This document shows, piece after piece, positions 22,345-58,399 of a stretch of DNA of 64,000 bases. The stretch is from Mastigias papua. Taxonomy: Eukaryota > Cnidaria > Scyphozoa > Rhizostomeae > Mastigiidae. The translations under genes were made by a program, and so were the position numbers. Below the pieces are notes generated by a model, which was not told the origin of the DNA, did not search any database, and saw only the letters and a list, made by a program, of their open reading frames with translations. Position 1 is the stretch's first letter; each line of letters starts with the position of its first letter. The DNA is taken from the NCBI GenBank assembly GCA_964019165.1, contig OZ025268.1:3643501-3707500 (forward strand), written 5' to 3'.

Positions 22345-24932
22345 AAATATTTAAGGAGGGTTGCCCTTCAGCTACAGCTGCTTTTCAAGGGGCCCTCCAT
22401 TTAAATACAATACATGTTTTGAAAAATAAATTTGAAAAAAAAAATGCCTAATTACAATGTCTACTACCTAAAAGCGATATACCGTTATATAAAATATTAT
22501 TTACAAAATTATTAAAGATACAATGATAAAAGTACAAAACATATATTGGTAAAAAAAAAAAAAAAAAGAAAAAAATAATTTCAAGCTATATACAATTCAT
22601 GCATCATGCATCAAAGACGTTTTAAAGGAGGCAAGGTTAGGTGCTAGCTTCGATTCTGTTGATAGTATTGAATAAACTATTGATACATTATTCGCACATT
22701 AGGTTTCATTCTTTGACCTTCATGTTAGGCCTACCGTTTTAGTGCATTCATTTCTTTTATATAAACTCAACAGTCCATTTGGCCTCATTGGTGTTATGCT
22801 CAGAGCAGTATTTGGTAACTGGATCTCTAACTTTGCCATCCAAAGTGGTGCATATTTGATATTTGGCAGCCATCTTGAATAGTGGTGGTAGCGCTGAACT
22901 GTCACCTTCGAATGCCATTGGCTTTATGGATTTATACTTTCATCAGACAGGAAGTAGCTCTTGTATGAGATAGTTCACGTGGTGATTTGTTTTCATATGA
23001 GGGGTTTCTTAATTTTGTCTTCTAGGAATATTTCGGTTGAAACCTGAAACTTCTAATCGGAGAAATCTTTATAGTTTCCGAAGGTTCCTTCATAGGATAG
23101 ATAGTTATCCTGTGTTCCTTCTCTAGGTTTCATTTTAAAGACCACAATTAACAGGAGCACTGAGACTCGATTTGCCAAGGAAATAGGAACACTGCTAGAA
23201 CATGATCAGCTTCAGAGGAGAATTTTCACAAGCGCTCAACTAATGTCATTTTTTGGCAAGCGAATTCTAATGAGATTGTTAGTAAACACCAGCATGTTTT
23301 GCTCTATTGCCAATAGCACCTCGGCCGAACGTCTTAGAAAATATATATTTCTTGTACTTTCTCAGATATTTGCAGAACATCACTCGTATACAGATAGGAA
23401 CATTTTTAAGAATATTTGAGCCAAGAGTTGTCAAAAAAGACAAGAACTTCGAGCCTTAGCGAAAATTATCTGGATATTAAAAAGAGTAAGGGAGCGGTCA
23501 TTATTTATGGCTGGGGTGGGGACTGAAGAGAAGGTTTTATATGCACTCAAAAAAATTTTACCCCACCATTTGGTTAAGTCAAATATTCTTTACCCCACCG
23601 AAGGAAAGCAATAAAACAAGGGTGCATTTTTATGCCTAAATATGGTGTATATTTATACACTACCCAAGTGGTCAAAAATTATTCTGCTACCCCACCTTAC
23701 ACAGCTTATTTTTTTTCAGTTACCCCATCATTTTTTCTTCAGTCCCCACCCCGACCATAAATAATGACCACTCCCTAAGGCCTGTTTCAAACGTCTAACT
23801 GTTCATGTGCCGAAAATAATTCAATATGGCACGGCAACTGAGTGTGTTTAGTACATCTTCCATTTTAAATGTCTAACTGAATTGTGCAGCTCCAAAGTCA
23901 AACTAAAATTCTTACATCAAGTATTTTGAGTTTGTTGATGAAGATTGCTCCTTCGTACATAAACTATATATCATATGACAATACTTGTCGCGTACGTCAC
24001 TAATATGCAACGATATTTGCTGCATTCCGAATGGGAGGGACATTGTAACGAAAAAACACTCACGAAATTATAATGCAATAGGTTCGGCACATGAAAAGTT
24101 CGACGTTCGAACCAAGCCAACCCCTAGTCGTGCAGCTCGGCAAGATCTGCCGACCCAAAGTAGGGTACTGCACCTAACTAAACCTGCCGTACCTAATTGA
24201 TTCAAACGTCGCGCTTTTCATGTACTTACTTCTTGAGTTAAGTTCGGCACATGAGAAGTGCAACGTTTGAAACGGGCCTAAATGCGTTTCCTTTCTTTTC
24301 ATGGAAATGATAGATGTTTATTCTTCACAGTGGATGTAATTGACAGTATTTTACAACCAGACGACTGGATTAGCCACGAGAAATGGTATAAGCAGCAGTA
24401 TCATGATCACTACTACAAAGACAGCTCAAATAACAAGCATCGTAAAAGTTATGGCACATACTCAAATGAACATAGAAAGAAAGCAACTGAGTATGTTAAA
24501 TCAGGCAAGACACTTTCGGCTGCCTCAAAGGAATTCAAGATTCCTAAATCAACGATTCATACGTGGCTAAACGAAGGAAATGTCCCTTGCGAATTACCAC
24601 CGGAGCTTGAGAATTGTGTTTTTGAGGAGATCGAACAATCGAAGGACGGCAATTCTTCGCCTTCCTTAGCCGTCATTAAGAAGAAGGCAGAAGAAGTCGC
24701 TGTACCGCACATGGAGAAATTTAGACCGAGTTTTGCGTGGTGTAGAGATTTTATGAAGCGACATTATATGGACCGTGATGATGTTGTTGACCCTAAGAAA
24801 GTGTGTTTGCAAGATGCCAAGAAGAGGGAAGATATGGATAATCTCGTTTCAGCACTGGGTCTGAACGCAATTCGCAAAGATCCCTTATGTAAAATAAACA
24901 TGAATTCAGACACCTCACCTACGAGCATGTAA
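12956..24932 (+). CDS. psq-type / CENP-B-type HTH DNA-binding protein, six exons, 578 aa (gene-level entry)
   Basis: CDS join: 12956-13001, 14114-14470, 17435-17686, 19474-19662, 20854-21144, 24331-24932 (1737 nt including TAA). All junctions are GT/AG and all five introns are phase 1. Residue layout: motif W27-VNHDFWYANQYIDHY-42; Ser/Thr-rich linkers; HTH-psq 1 at about 228-267; Ser/Gln-rich linker; second motif at 391-406; HTH-psq 2 at about 420-459; CENP-B-type HTH at about 466-520; short acidic/basic tail. No DDE transposase domain follows, so it looks like a host DNA-binding protein of pogo/CENP-B ancestry rather than an active transposon. Function is inferred: sequence-specific DNA binding in the nucleus. 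The start codon has good context and an in-frame stop lies 9 nt upstream. No gene symbol is justified. Confidence 0.82.
14114..14470 (+). CDS. psq/CENP-B-type gene, exon 2 (first W-HY motif)
   Basis: The acceptor is a T-rich tract ending CAG and the donor is GTGAGG. The exon is a symmetric 1-1, 357 nt. It carries the tryptophan/tyrosine motif WVNHDFWYANQYIDHY and then a Ser/Pro/Asn-rich low-complexity linker. The motif is paralogous to the one that opens exon 6. Confidence 0.85.
15690..17240 (+). repeat. degenerate minisatellite in intron 2
   Basis: Dozens of imperfect units of about 30-35 bp resembling ggtagatatgagggatgtga followed by tttagttg run from roughly 15690 to 17240. The array is interrupted once by the MITE at 15967-16353. 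Units vary widely in sequence, so the array is old or evolving by slippage. It fills more than half of intron 2. Confidence 0.75.
15967..16353. mobile_element. Tc1/mariner-type MITE inside the minisatellite
   Basis: 387 bp with nearly perfect 25-bp ends beginning CAGTAATAGCCCGCGTATAA. It is flanked by TA on both sides (15965-15966 and 16354-16355). TA duplication and CAGT ends are hallmarks of Tc1/mariner. It has no coding capacity. Removing it restores a continuous minisatellite unit (ggtggTAtctgaaggatg). Confidence 0.8.
17435..17686 (+). CDS. psq/CENP-B-type gene, exon 3
   Basis: Symmetric 1-1 exon, 252 nt, residues 135-218, with acceptor TTTGCAG and donor GTAGAT. It begins with a Ser-rich run, then a helical segment (MITFLKSDKGLEMFAKAHN) with VTKDDVVRYLDSK, and ends His/Cys/Ser-rich. 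The helical part could be a small HTH-like domain, but I cannot name it. Confidence 0.8.
18157..18670. mobile_element. TATAAGAAA-family MITE-like repeat (divergent copy)
   Basis: The sequence gtaagaaagattgtttcgcc and the following stretch through ctttctgaag match the copy at 52034-52303. The end, near ttttgaggagccgagtaatg, also matches it. The longer middle suggests an insertion. It lies in intron 3 of the psq-type gene. Confidence 0.45.
19474..19662 (+). CDS. psq/CENP-B-type gene, exon 4 (HTH-psq domain 1)
   Basis: Symmetric 1-1 exon, 189 nt, residues 219-281. A basic lead (QKRRRHRG) is followed by TYSKSTCLKVIQFVKKGYSA, RAAAKKFGIPKSTVHNWL and a Glu/Lys tail. The pattern Y-x(n)-A-x(2)-V-x(4)-S-x-R-A-A-x(3)-F-G-I-P-x-S-T-x(3)-W-L is the pipsqueak-type HTH fold. 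One exon equals one domain. Confidence 0.9.
19775..19850 (+). repeat. short tandem attagcatata repeat
   Basis: Several near-identical copies of (a)attagcatata occur between about 19775 and 19845 in intron 4. It is a small tandem repeat with no coding meaning. Confidence 0.6.
20854..21144 (+). CDS. psq/CENP-B-type gene, exon 5 (linker)
   Basis: Symmetric 1-1 exon, 291 nt, residues 282-378, with acceptor TTTGCAG and donor GTATGT. It encodes an Asp/Asn/His-rich start and a Ser/Gln-rich low-complexity stretch. It contains IKDEPQQ and SIKGED segments that resemble SUMO-acceptor consensus (psi-K-x-E/D). That is suggestive only. Confidence 0.85.
21928..22405 (+). repeat. two copies of a 50-bp module with a (TTA)n tail, LINE/SINE 3'-end-like
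   Basis: The module ttaaggaaggtggcccttca ... ttttcaaggggccctccat occurs at about 21930-21980 and again at 22350-22402. Between them a TAATAAAG(TTA)n tract (22306-22342) resembles the tail of CR1/L2-like retroposons. The copies are in the same orientation. This is probably two insertions, or a duplicated 3' end. Confidence 0.45.
22313..22342 (+). repeat. (TTA)n microsatellite
   Basis: Ten uninterrupted TTA units follow aataaag. It is probably the simple-repeat tail of a retroposon in intron 5 of the psq-type gene. Confidence 0.85.
23490..23775. mobile_element. PIF/Harbinger-type MITE in intron 5
   Basis: 286 bp with terminal inverted repeats of about 45 bp beginning GGGAGCGGTCATTATTTATG. It is flanked on both sides by TAA (23487-23489, 23776-23778). 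A 3-bp TWA duplication with GGG ends is typical of PIF/Harbinger MITEs. The interior is taccccacc-rich and non-coding. Confidence 0.8.
24331..24932 (+). CDS. psq/CENP-B-type gene, exon 6 (second motif, HTH-psq 2, CENP-B-type HTH, stop)
   Basis: Terminal exon, 602 nt, residues 379-578, stop TAA at 24930-24932. Order: motif WISHEKWYKQQYHDHY; basic linker; psq domain GTYSNEHRKKATEYVKSG...LSAASKEFKIPKSTIHTWL; then LPPELENCVFEEIEQ...VIKKKAEEV...FRPSFAWCRDFMKRHYM, which fits the CENP-B/Tc5 HTH ending F-x-x-S-x-x-W-x-x-x-F-x-x-R-H. The upstream ATG at 24282 is intronic; the acceptor TTCACAG at 24324-24330 gives the matching phase. Confidence 0.9.
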
Positions 24933-26910
24933 ATCATTCCATTCACTGTCATTGAATGGCAAGTTATTGAATTGAATAATGCGTGATGAAACTGCACACG
25001 TGCAAAGAATGTGCCAATGGTGCTGTTCTGATACCACTGCATAGAATTATGTTGTATTTGAAGTAATTGTAAATACTTGAATCTGTGATAGTAGACAATT
25101 CCTGACAGTGTACAGACTGGAACTTGCCCTGTTTTTTGTAATGCACACAGAATTCCCCTTTATAACAGTCACTTTTTCTAAAGTTATCTAGTTTGTCATT
25201 GTCCATAACATTCTAAAATTAGGCCTACTTGTAGGATTGCAGTCTTAGCTCTGTTTGAAAGTAGTTGAGGCTGTGAAGGATTTTGGAAGGTTTTGGAGGA
25301 TGTTAGGACCCAATGACATTTACATGTTAGGACATATTATTTTCTTAACTAGAATTAATACAGTAATTCCATGCTCAACTTGAGAGCCTTTAAACTCAAT
25401 TATTGCTTCTAATTTGGCCTATGCTTTCAAGGAAACTTAACCACCGTTCAGAGACCATTGTAGTTTGAATAGGGAGAATTAGACAACATGATAGCAAGGA
25501 CCTAAAACTAAGCGAGGACATCCAGCGTGCTATGAAGCACTGTATCATTTTGAAAATAATCTTTAACATCTTCAGTTTCTTCTTCGAATCTACAGCATCT
25601 CAATTTATGATATCCAAAGTTTCTTAACGCCCAAAGTACCAAATAGAGAACTTGAACAAGACATTAACTAAGATTATTAGGCTTTAATGGCAGACTCTTG
25701 GGTTCGTTTTAACCTTCAAAGCATAGGTCTTGAGCATTCTACAGAAAAAGACACGACCTCGGTGTTCGTGCTCTCCAATAGTGCTTCTAGGCCTATGGAA
25801 TCGATAAATTGTTAGGGTGACACCGTTGCTGCTTACCCTTGGCAGTACGTCGTTATCATTTACTACAAAGAGAAGGTATTAGACCAAGGCAGAGCCGGAG
25901 TTTTGGTTGATAAGCAGCCTAGAGTTTGCCTCAATCAGGCCATATGCTAGCAAACCGACTTGGCAGCATGTCATTGACTGACATTGCTCTCAAAAATTCT
26001 CACTCACTATGAAATTTTGCCCATCATGGGTTTATTGTCTACTGTGTACAGCAAATTTTCCTTTGTATATTGATGTACCTTATATGAGTATTTAGTTGTA
26101 GTATTTTTGACTAGGTCATCATGAACGTCTTGTTGCAATTTGCATGATTGTTGGAAGCTGGTAAAAAGGCGCAACAGGAATGCCATATAGATAGAGGATA
26201 TCGCCTAGTTTTGTTTACTTACGTACAGTAAACTGTATCTAGTCTGTAAAATGTGTAGGTTATAGCCAAGTTACCTTCTTTGGGTACCTGAGTGACTGGA
26301 AAGAATGAGAAGCTGAACTGTTACAAGAAGAATGCAAAGTAGCCCTCTCAACTCCTTTTGTTTGTTTTTGCTTCTGCTCCTTTTGTTTGTTTTTGCTTCT
26401 CTCCCTCCCCCTCTCTTTCTCTACACCATCAATGGTCACTCTCCATAGTCTCCTATGGCTTTGGTACTCAGATAAGTTTTCTTTGCGACCAAGAAGTGTG
26501 CATGTTACACTTAGATTTGATAAGATCCGTAGTGCTGCGCTTGCTTTTGTAATGTGAAACTACTATGTTCACAAATCGTACTTTCTTGTGAATGATTTGA
26601 TTGAACAAAATTGTTTGTTTGTTTATTTTGTTGTACATATCTGTCATGTTGCTAGCATGCTTTGCTGAGTGAGCTTTTGGGTTTTGAAAATGGTGCCGTG
26701 ACCAGTAAAATTATTTCCGGTTTGGAGATTTGCTTCTGTAAACCGCCCCTACCTGTGTATTGAAATATATGCTATTGGAATATGGTTAATAGAGTGGAAT
26801 CCAAATAAAATCAGACTATAGCAATTCTTCCCATTCTCAGTCATTGATCCACCAGTTTCCAGTTAAATATGTGTGCTCCTGAGATTGTATAAATTCCAAA
26901 ATATAGAAGG
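24933..26910. other. 3' flank of the psq-type gene, no further gene seen
   Basis: Contains the presumed 3' UTR. No AATAAA lies close to the stop; one candidate is at 26804-26809, probably too far to be decisive. I recognise no coding or RNA feature, and the frames here lack family features. Confidence 0.4.
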
Positions 26911-27349
26911 GTAACTATGTATGCTGATGACACAAGTCTCATGTATCCATCGGGGTATATTGAGGTTATAAATGACTCCGTCAGCGAAGACCTGCACAAC
27001 CCTAAGTCTTGACTACAAGCAAATAGATTGTCCCTGAATGTCGCTTAGACTCGGTGTCTTACCATTGGTGTTAGGAAGCCACTGAAAGATGTAAGTGATG
27101 GTAGTGTAGCCCAGCCCGCTTTCGTTGTAAGTGATGAAAATATTTCCATTGTAGAAAATATTAAATACCTTGGGGTGATTGTGGGTAGACACTTGAGCAG
27201 GGACGAACAACTTTCAGCAGTGGCTTAAAAGGTTTCAAGAGGAATATGGCTCCCCTTGTAGACAATTTAGCTCTACACCACTGGTTTCACTTTATGATGA
27301 TTTTATATAATCAATGATGGTTAGGTACATAAGAACATTTGGGCAATAG
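26911..27349 (+). pseudogene. LINE reverse-transcriptase fragment (YADD box)
   Basis: One frame reads VTMYADDTSLMYPSG (the RT catalytic YADD box), then ANRLSLNV, SVAQPAFVVSDENIS, IKYLGVIVGRHLSRDEQLS and VSLYDDFI*SMMVRYIRTFGQ. The order matches the palm-to-thumb region of non-LTR RTs of the jockey/CR1/RTE type. At least five stops interrupt it (first TGA near 27009), so it is dead. It lies between the psq-type gene and CAPN7. Confidence 0.8.
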
Positions 27350-28157
27350 ACCCATTTCAAGGTGGGATTGTCCAGGCGGTACGTACGCTTTGAAAGTTGA
27401 TGGGTGGGTAAGGTCAAAAATGTACTCACGCTTACAGAGTGGGTGGGCTGGTAAAAGGTCAAAGAGTACGTAAGATGGCATTCTCTACCAATAGGCCTAC
27501 CCAACTTTCAAGCTGAGGGAAAATACGGACAGAATGGCAAAAAGTGAAAGCAAAGTAAAGCAGTTACTTAAAAAAACTGAGGACTTAATGCACTCTGTGA
27601 AAAACTGGTGCTGAAAATGGGTAACGATTTTCAAGGAATATCAAAGAAATTCGTAACCTGGGTTAAGTCAAAAAGCGTACTTGCATGTGTAGAGTTAATG
27701 GGTTGGTCAAAAATGTTATAATGTGGCTGCACGTACATTCTGGATGGCCCCGTGTTGGCCTATCAGGCTTGCAACTAGGAATTTGTGAGGGCAGGGGTCT
27801 TATTAACAAAAAAGACACAGCTAACACTTTCTTAAGAGAATATATCTTGAAATCATATTTTACAGATTTAGAAATAAAGAAATCGTACGGGAAGTTTCAG
27901 GATTTCATGACTTTCGTGTGCAACAGTGCTATAAGCAGGTCTGTTTTACAAAATACAATGAACAAATTCAAAGTTCTCCAAGAAACAGGGTACTTTTATC
28001 ATTTGGAGGAGAAAGGCGGGGCCTTTACCCCCAGGACCCACCCCGTAGTTGCGCGCATAGTTATCCAGGTTGCCCGGTTACAGTGCCCCGTTTTGCCCGT
28101 TATCCATTCCTATCAGAACGAGGCATTGGCACCTCCACACGAAACTGATAGTGTAAG
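27350..28157 (+). promoter_or_regulatory. upstream region of CAPN7 (promoter/5' UTR inferred by position)
   Basis: About 0.8 kb between the LINE fragment and the calpain start codon. The part after about 28010 is locally GC-richer (ggcggggcctttaccccc...), as many animal promoters are. An in-frame TAG at 28149-28151 closes the frame upstream of the ATG. The 163-codon frame at 27685-28176 overlaps the start in another frame and is judged a chance ORF. Confidence 0.3.
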
Positions 28158-55361
<27,204 letters not shown>

Positions 55362-56907
55362 AGCAATTTCTGAATATACTATTAAGAAACAACGAGATAG
55401 AGTAGTAAGGAAATGTTGTTCATATCTCTGTTTATGCAAATATATAGGGCATATTTCAAGCCATGTTATTATACCAACTTGCTGGTTTCTCCTTTAGGAA
55501 ATACTCGGGTGGATACTGAGAGGATTTCACGCATGTGAGATCTGTAGTGGCAATTAGTCAAAAGTTTGGACAATACAATCGTGAGACCCCTAGAGTACTA
55601 ACTTTCATGTTCAAGCCTTTTCATCGGGATTATATTTTTAAGAAATCTAAAAATAAATGGTTCAGTGCAATATTAGATAACTCCCTTTTTAGGAACCAAC
55701 AATTTCAGTGGAGCGTTTCCATGTATGTGCTAGACTGTACGTTCTTTTGCACAGTGATTGCATCTAACTGTTTTCATAGCCCCATATTGTCTCCATTGTT
55801 CATTGTCTAATTTGTATGTCCACTGCCAACCTGTGTGGTTAATCTTGGATTGCCCATTGGTCATCAAACATATTAGCTAATCATTCGAAAGGAGTGGAAT
55901 ATATACTTTTAACGATCATGCGTTGGTTGCGCTGTGGCTGTAGTTAAGCCTATCAAAATCCTTTGTATCAGTTATGCCCTACAACTCTATTGAAGACACA
56001 GAAGCTGTTTCTACAATGCCTGTCAAAGGTCTTGGAGCACTTTCATTACTTATTGGCTGAGAGAGCTAACTCCCCCCACTCCTCCTCAGAACGGTGTTGA
56101 ATTAACCAGTTGTCACTCGGAGCAGACGAGCCGGTTCGCTCTCATATAGCACTGAGGCAAATAAATCTTTAACTCTAATGTCGTTAGAAGGGAGGGGATC
56201 ACTTCTCTTCAGGTGTAGGCGGAAACTCACTGTTTTCAAACAGACCGCATTGTTCAGTGGGTGTTCCAAGGGCTTTTGGATGTGACTCTTTGTGGTAAAG
56301 TAGTTACTTATCGTTAGTTTTGGTTCCCATCTGTTCTTGTGATACTGTTATTAGTAAAGACCTAAATTAAATGTTCAAATTATGCCCTAGTTCACCTTGG
56401 GGCTGGGTTTTTAGAAAACCTGCTATGTTATGGTAGAATAATGTTTTTAGGAGAATTTGATATCAATCCAATGAGGAGTTGCCATTCAGATTTGCATTGT
56501 TTGTTCATTAACACATGGAAATGTGTAGAGAGGGACAGGAGAAATGAGAATACCTTTGTATACTGCTGTATGTTGCCTTGATACCCTATGAGGTTGTTTC
56601 TGTCATTAATGGGAATCATTTTGCAGTGATTACCCAGCAGTAGACTTCATTTGAAACCACATTACCTATTATACATAAGAGCCTAAAGTTTCTTCACTTT
56701 ATTGGTAATGTTAAAGATTCTTAACGGAAATTTTCCTCTGCAAATCTCCATCATTTCCTCATTGAATAGTGCGTAGTACTCAAAAGTAGGTTGCTTTTTG
56801 CTGATGAGTTGGTCGGTTTACTTGACTTGTTAATCCTACCTTGGTCACCAGCTTTCCTTACCAGAGATTGTATGAGGTTTGCTACACATTTTCTTAAAAG
56901 AAAGTGG
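55362..56907 (+). other. CAPN7 3' flank
   Basis: Presumed 3' UTR and downstream spacer. AATAAA hexamers at 55652-55657 and 56159-56164 are candidate polyadenylation signals; neither can be chosen from sequence alone. No other gene recognised. Confidence 0.4.
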
Positions 56908-57250
56908 TTTATAAGAAGGCAGTACTCGACTGCTGAACAAGTTACGAAAGTTCAGTACTGGATTTCTGAGACTGAAGAAAGTCGATAAATCGTATTCCTT
57001 TAAACCTCCTACACTCACGCAAAGCTATCATCTCTGTTACATACTTTGTTGCTTACTTTATTTAGATTTATTGCGGCAACATGTGTAAGAGATTGCTATT
57101 TACATGTAGCGTCTGTCTGCCTGTGTAACACTATAGTGTTATGCCAACTCACACATTCTTGCTAAGAAAGTCTTCAGACAGTTTCAGTACTGAACTCATA
57201 AAAAAGCTAAGAAAGTTTCAGTACTGGGCCGAAAAACCTTTTCTTGTAAG
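56908..57250 (-). mobile_element. TATAAGAAA-family MITE-like element
   Basis: About 343 bp with tttataagaaggcagtactc at the left. The right end reads, in reverse, acaagaaaaggtttttcggc then ccagtactgaaactttctta, the start of the 52034 copy. Clear family member in inverted orientation. Confidence 0.6.
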
Positions 57251-57701
57251 ACTAACGTGTACTGTAGTAAGAGGGATTTTTATTATGAAGTTCGTTCCAC
57301 AGCAAATACTTTATCCATGTTCTGTAATGTTGTATCGAATAAAAAACGAATGCAGTATTAGTTTTCGAATAACCACGCTATTTTTAAAGATTAGTCTCTG
57401 TAAGTGATTTCCTACTTGCAATAGTCGTTCGTACCTTTTTCTGTTTGGCATCAGAGTATTTATATAAGTATTTGATAACTTCACTTTTTTTTATTCTCTG
57501 AGATGCAGCTGCTCTGCTCAACACGGCTTGTATTGGTCTTACACCCTTAAGCCTTTGCATGATTTAAGCTGCAAAATCGAAAAATTTTGTTTGATCTTAT
57601 GGTGCAAATTTTCATGTTTTATCACTTAGATGCAAAATTCTGAATATATTTGGTTCTTAGCAGCTTGACTCTTCATAGTTCTTAACTGTTTAGAGTGATT
57701 A

Positions 57702-57958
57702 GGGACCGGTTATTAATTCTTTAATTCTTCGAGGGAAGGGGTGGAATATATCTATGAGGGAACCAAAATTCTCCACACTCGGAAGGAGGGGGGGGTGAAA
57801 GCTAAAGAGCATTGGGAAAGGAGGTTTATGGAGCTTCTTCTGAAGTCCTGGAGTGGGAACTAAAATTTTTACATAAATCTGAGAGGGGGACGGAAATTCC
57901 ATCAAATATATGAGAACGTCTGTCACCCCCTCCCCACAAGTAATTAGTGACCTGTCCC
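57702..57958. mobile_element. PIF/Harbinger-type MITE (copy 2)
   Basis: 257 bp with ends GGGACCGGTTATTAATTC and, inverted, GGGACAGGTCACTAATTAC. Flanked by TTA on both sides (57699-57701, 57959-57961). Inverted homologue of 2417-2673. The 75-aa and 102-aa minus-strand frames overlapping it are by-products. Confidence 0.8.
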
Positions 57959-57997
57959 TTAGGGTGTGCTGAAGTAGGAGATGTGGAGGTCAACCAA

Positions 57998-58394
57998 GTT
58001 TCATAAGATGTCTCAAATTCTGTTGAAGCAATTGTGCCTTGATGTGACCTTTTTGGATTTACGCTTCTTGAATTTGCTAGCATGTTCATTGAGTCACATC
58101 CCACTTTTGCAGATGCCATTGGTAATCTCGGCAATTCTATGGCATGTCGTTAATTTTTAGCCTGTCTGTAGAATTTGGCAAATCAATAATAGCTTGTCCG
58201 TAATGAAGATACCTTTTTTAGACTTATCGGTATATTTCTGATGACACCCCCCTCCCCCAATCGAAAACTCTTCGGTATGCTACTAGTGACTGTAGCAGGT
58301 TTCATAAGATGTCTTATATTCTGTTGAAGCAATTGTGCCTTGATGTGACCTTTTTGGATTTACGTTAATTGCTAACATGCTCATTGCGTCAAAG
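57998..58394 (+). repeat. direct duplication of about 100 bp, 301 bp apart
   Basis: gtttcataagatgtct...attctgttgaagcaattgtg...cctttttggatttacg occurs at 57998-58097 and again at 58299-58394, with small differences. Either a local segmental duplication or two copies of an unnamed repeat. Confidence 0.75.
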
Positions 58395-58399
58395 CCAAA

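Noticed and set aside
57826..58134. 102-aa minus-strand frame
   Set aside because: Overlaps a Harbinger-type MITE and a duplicated non-coding block; no family resemblance.
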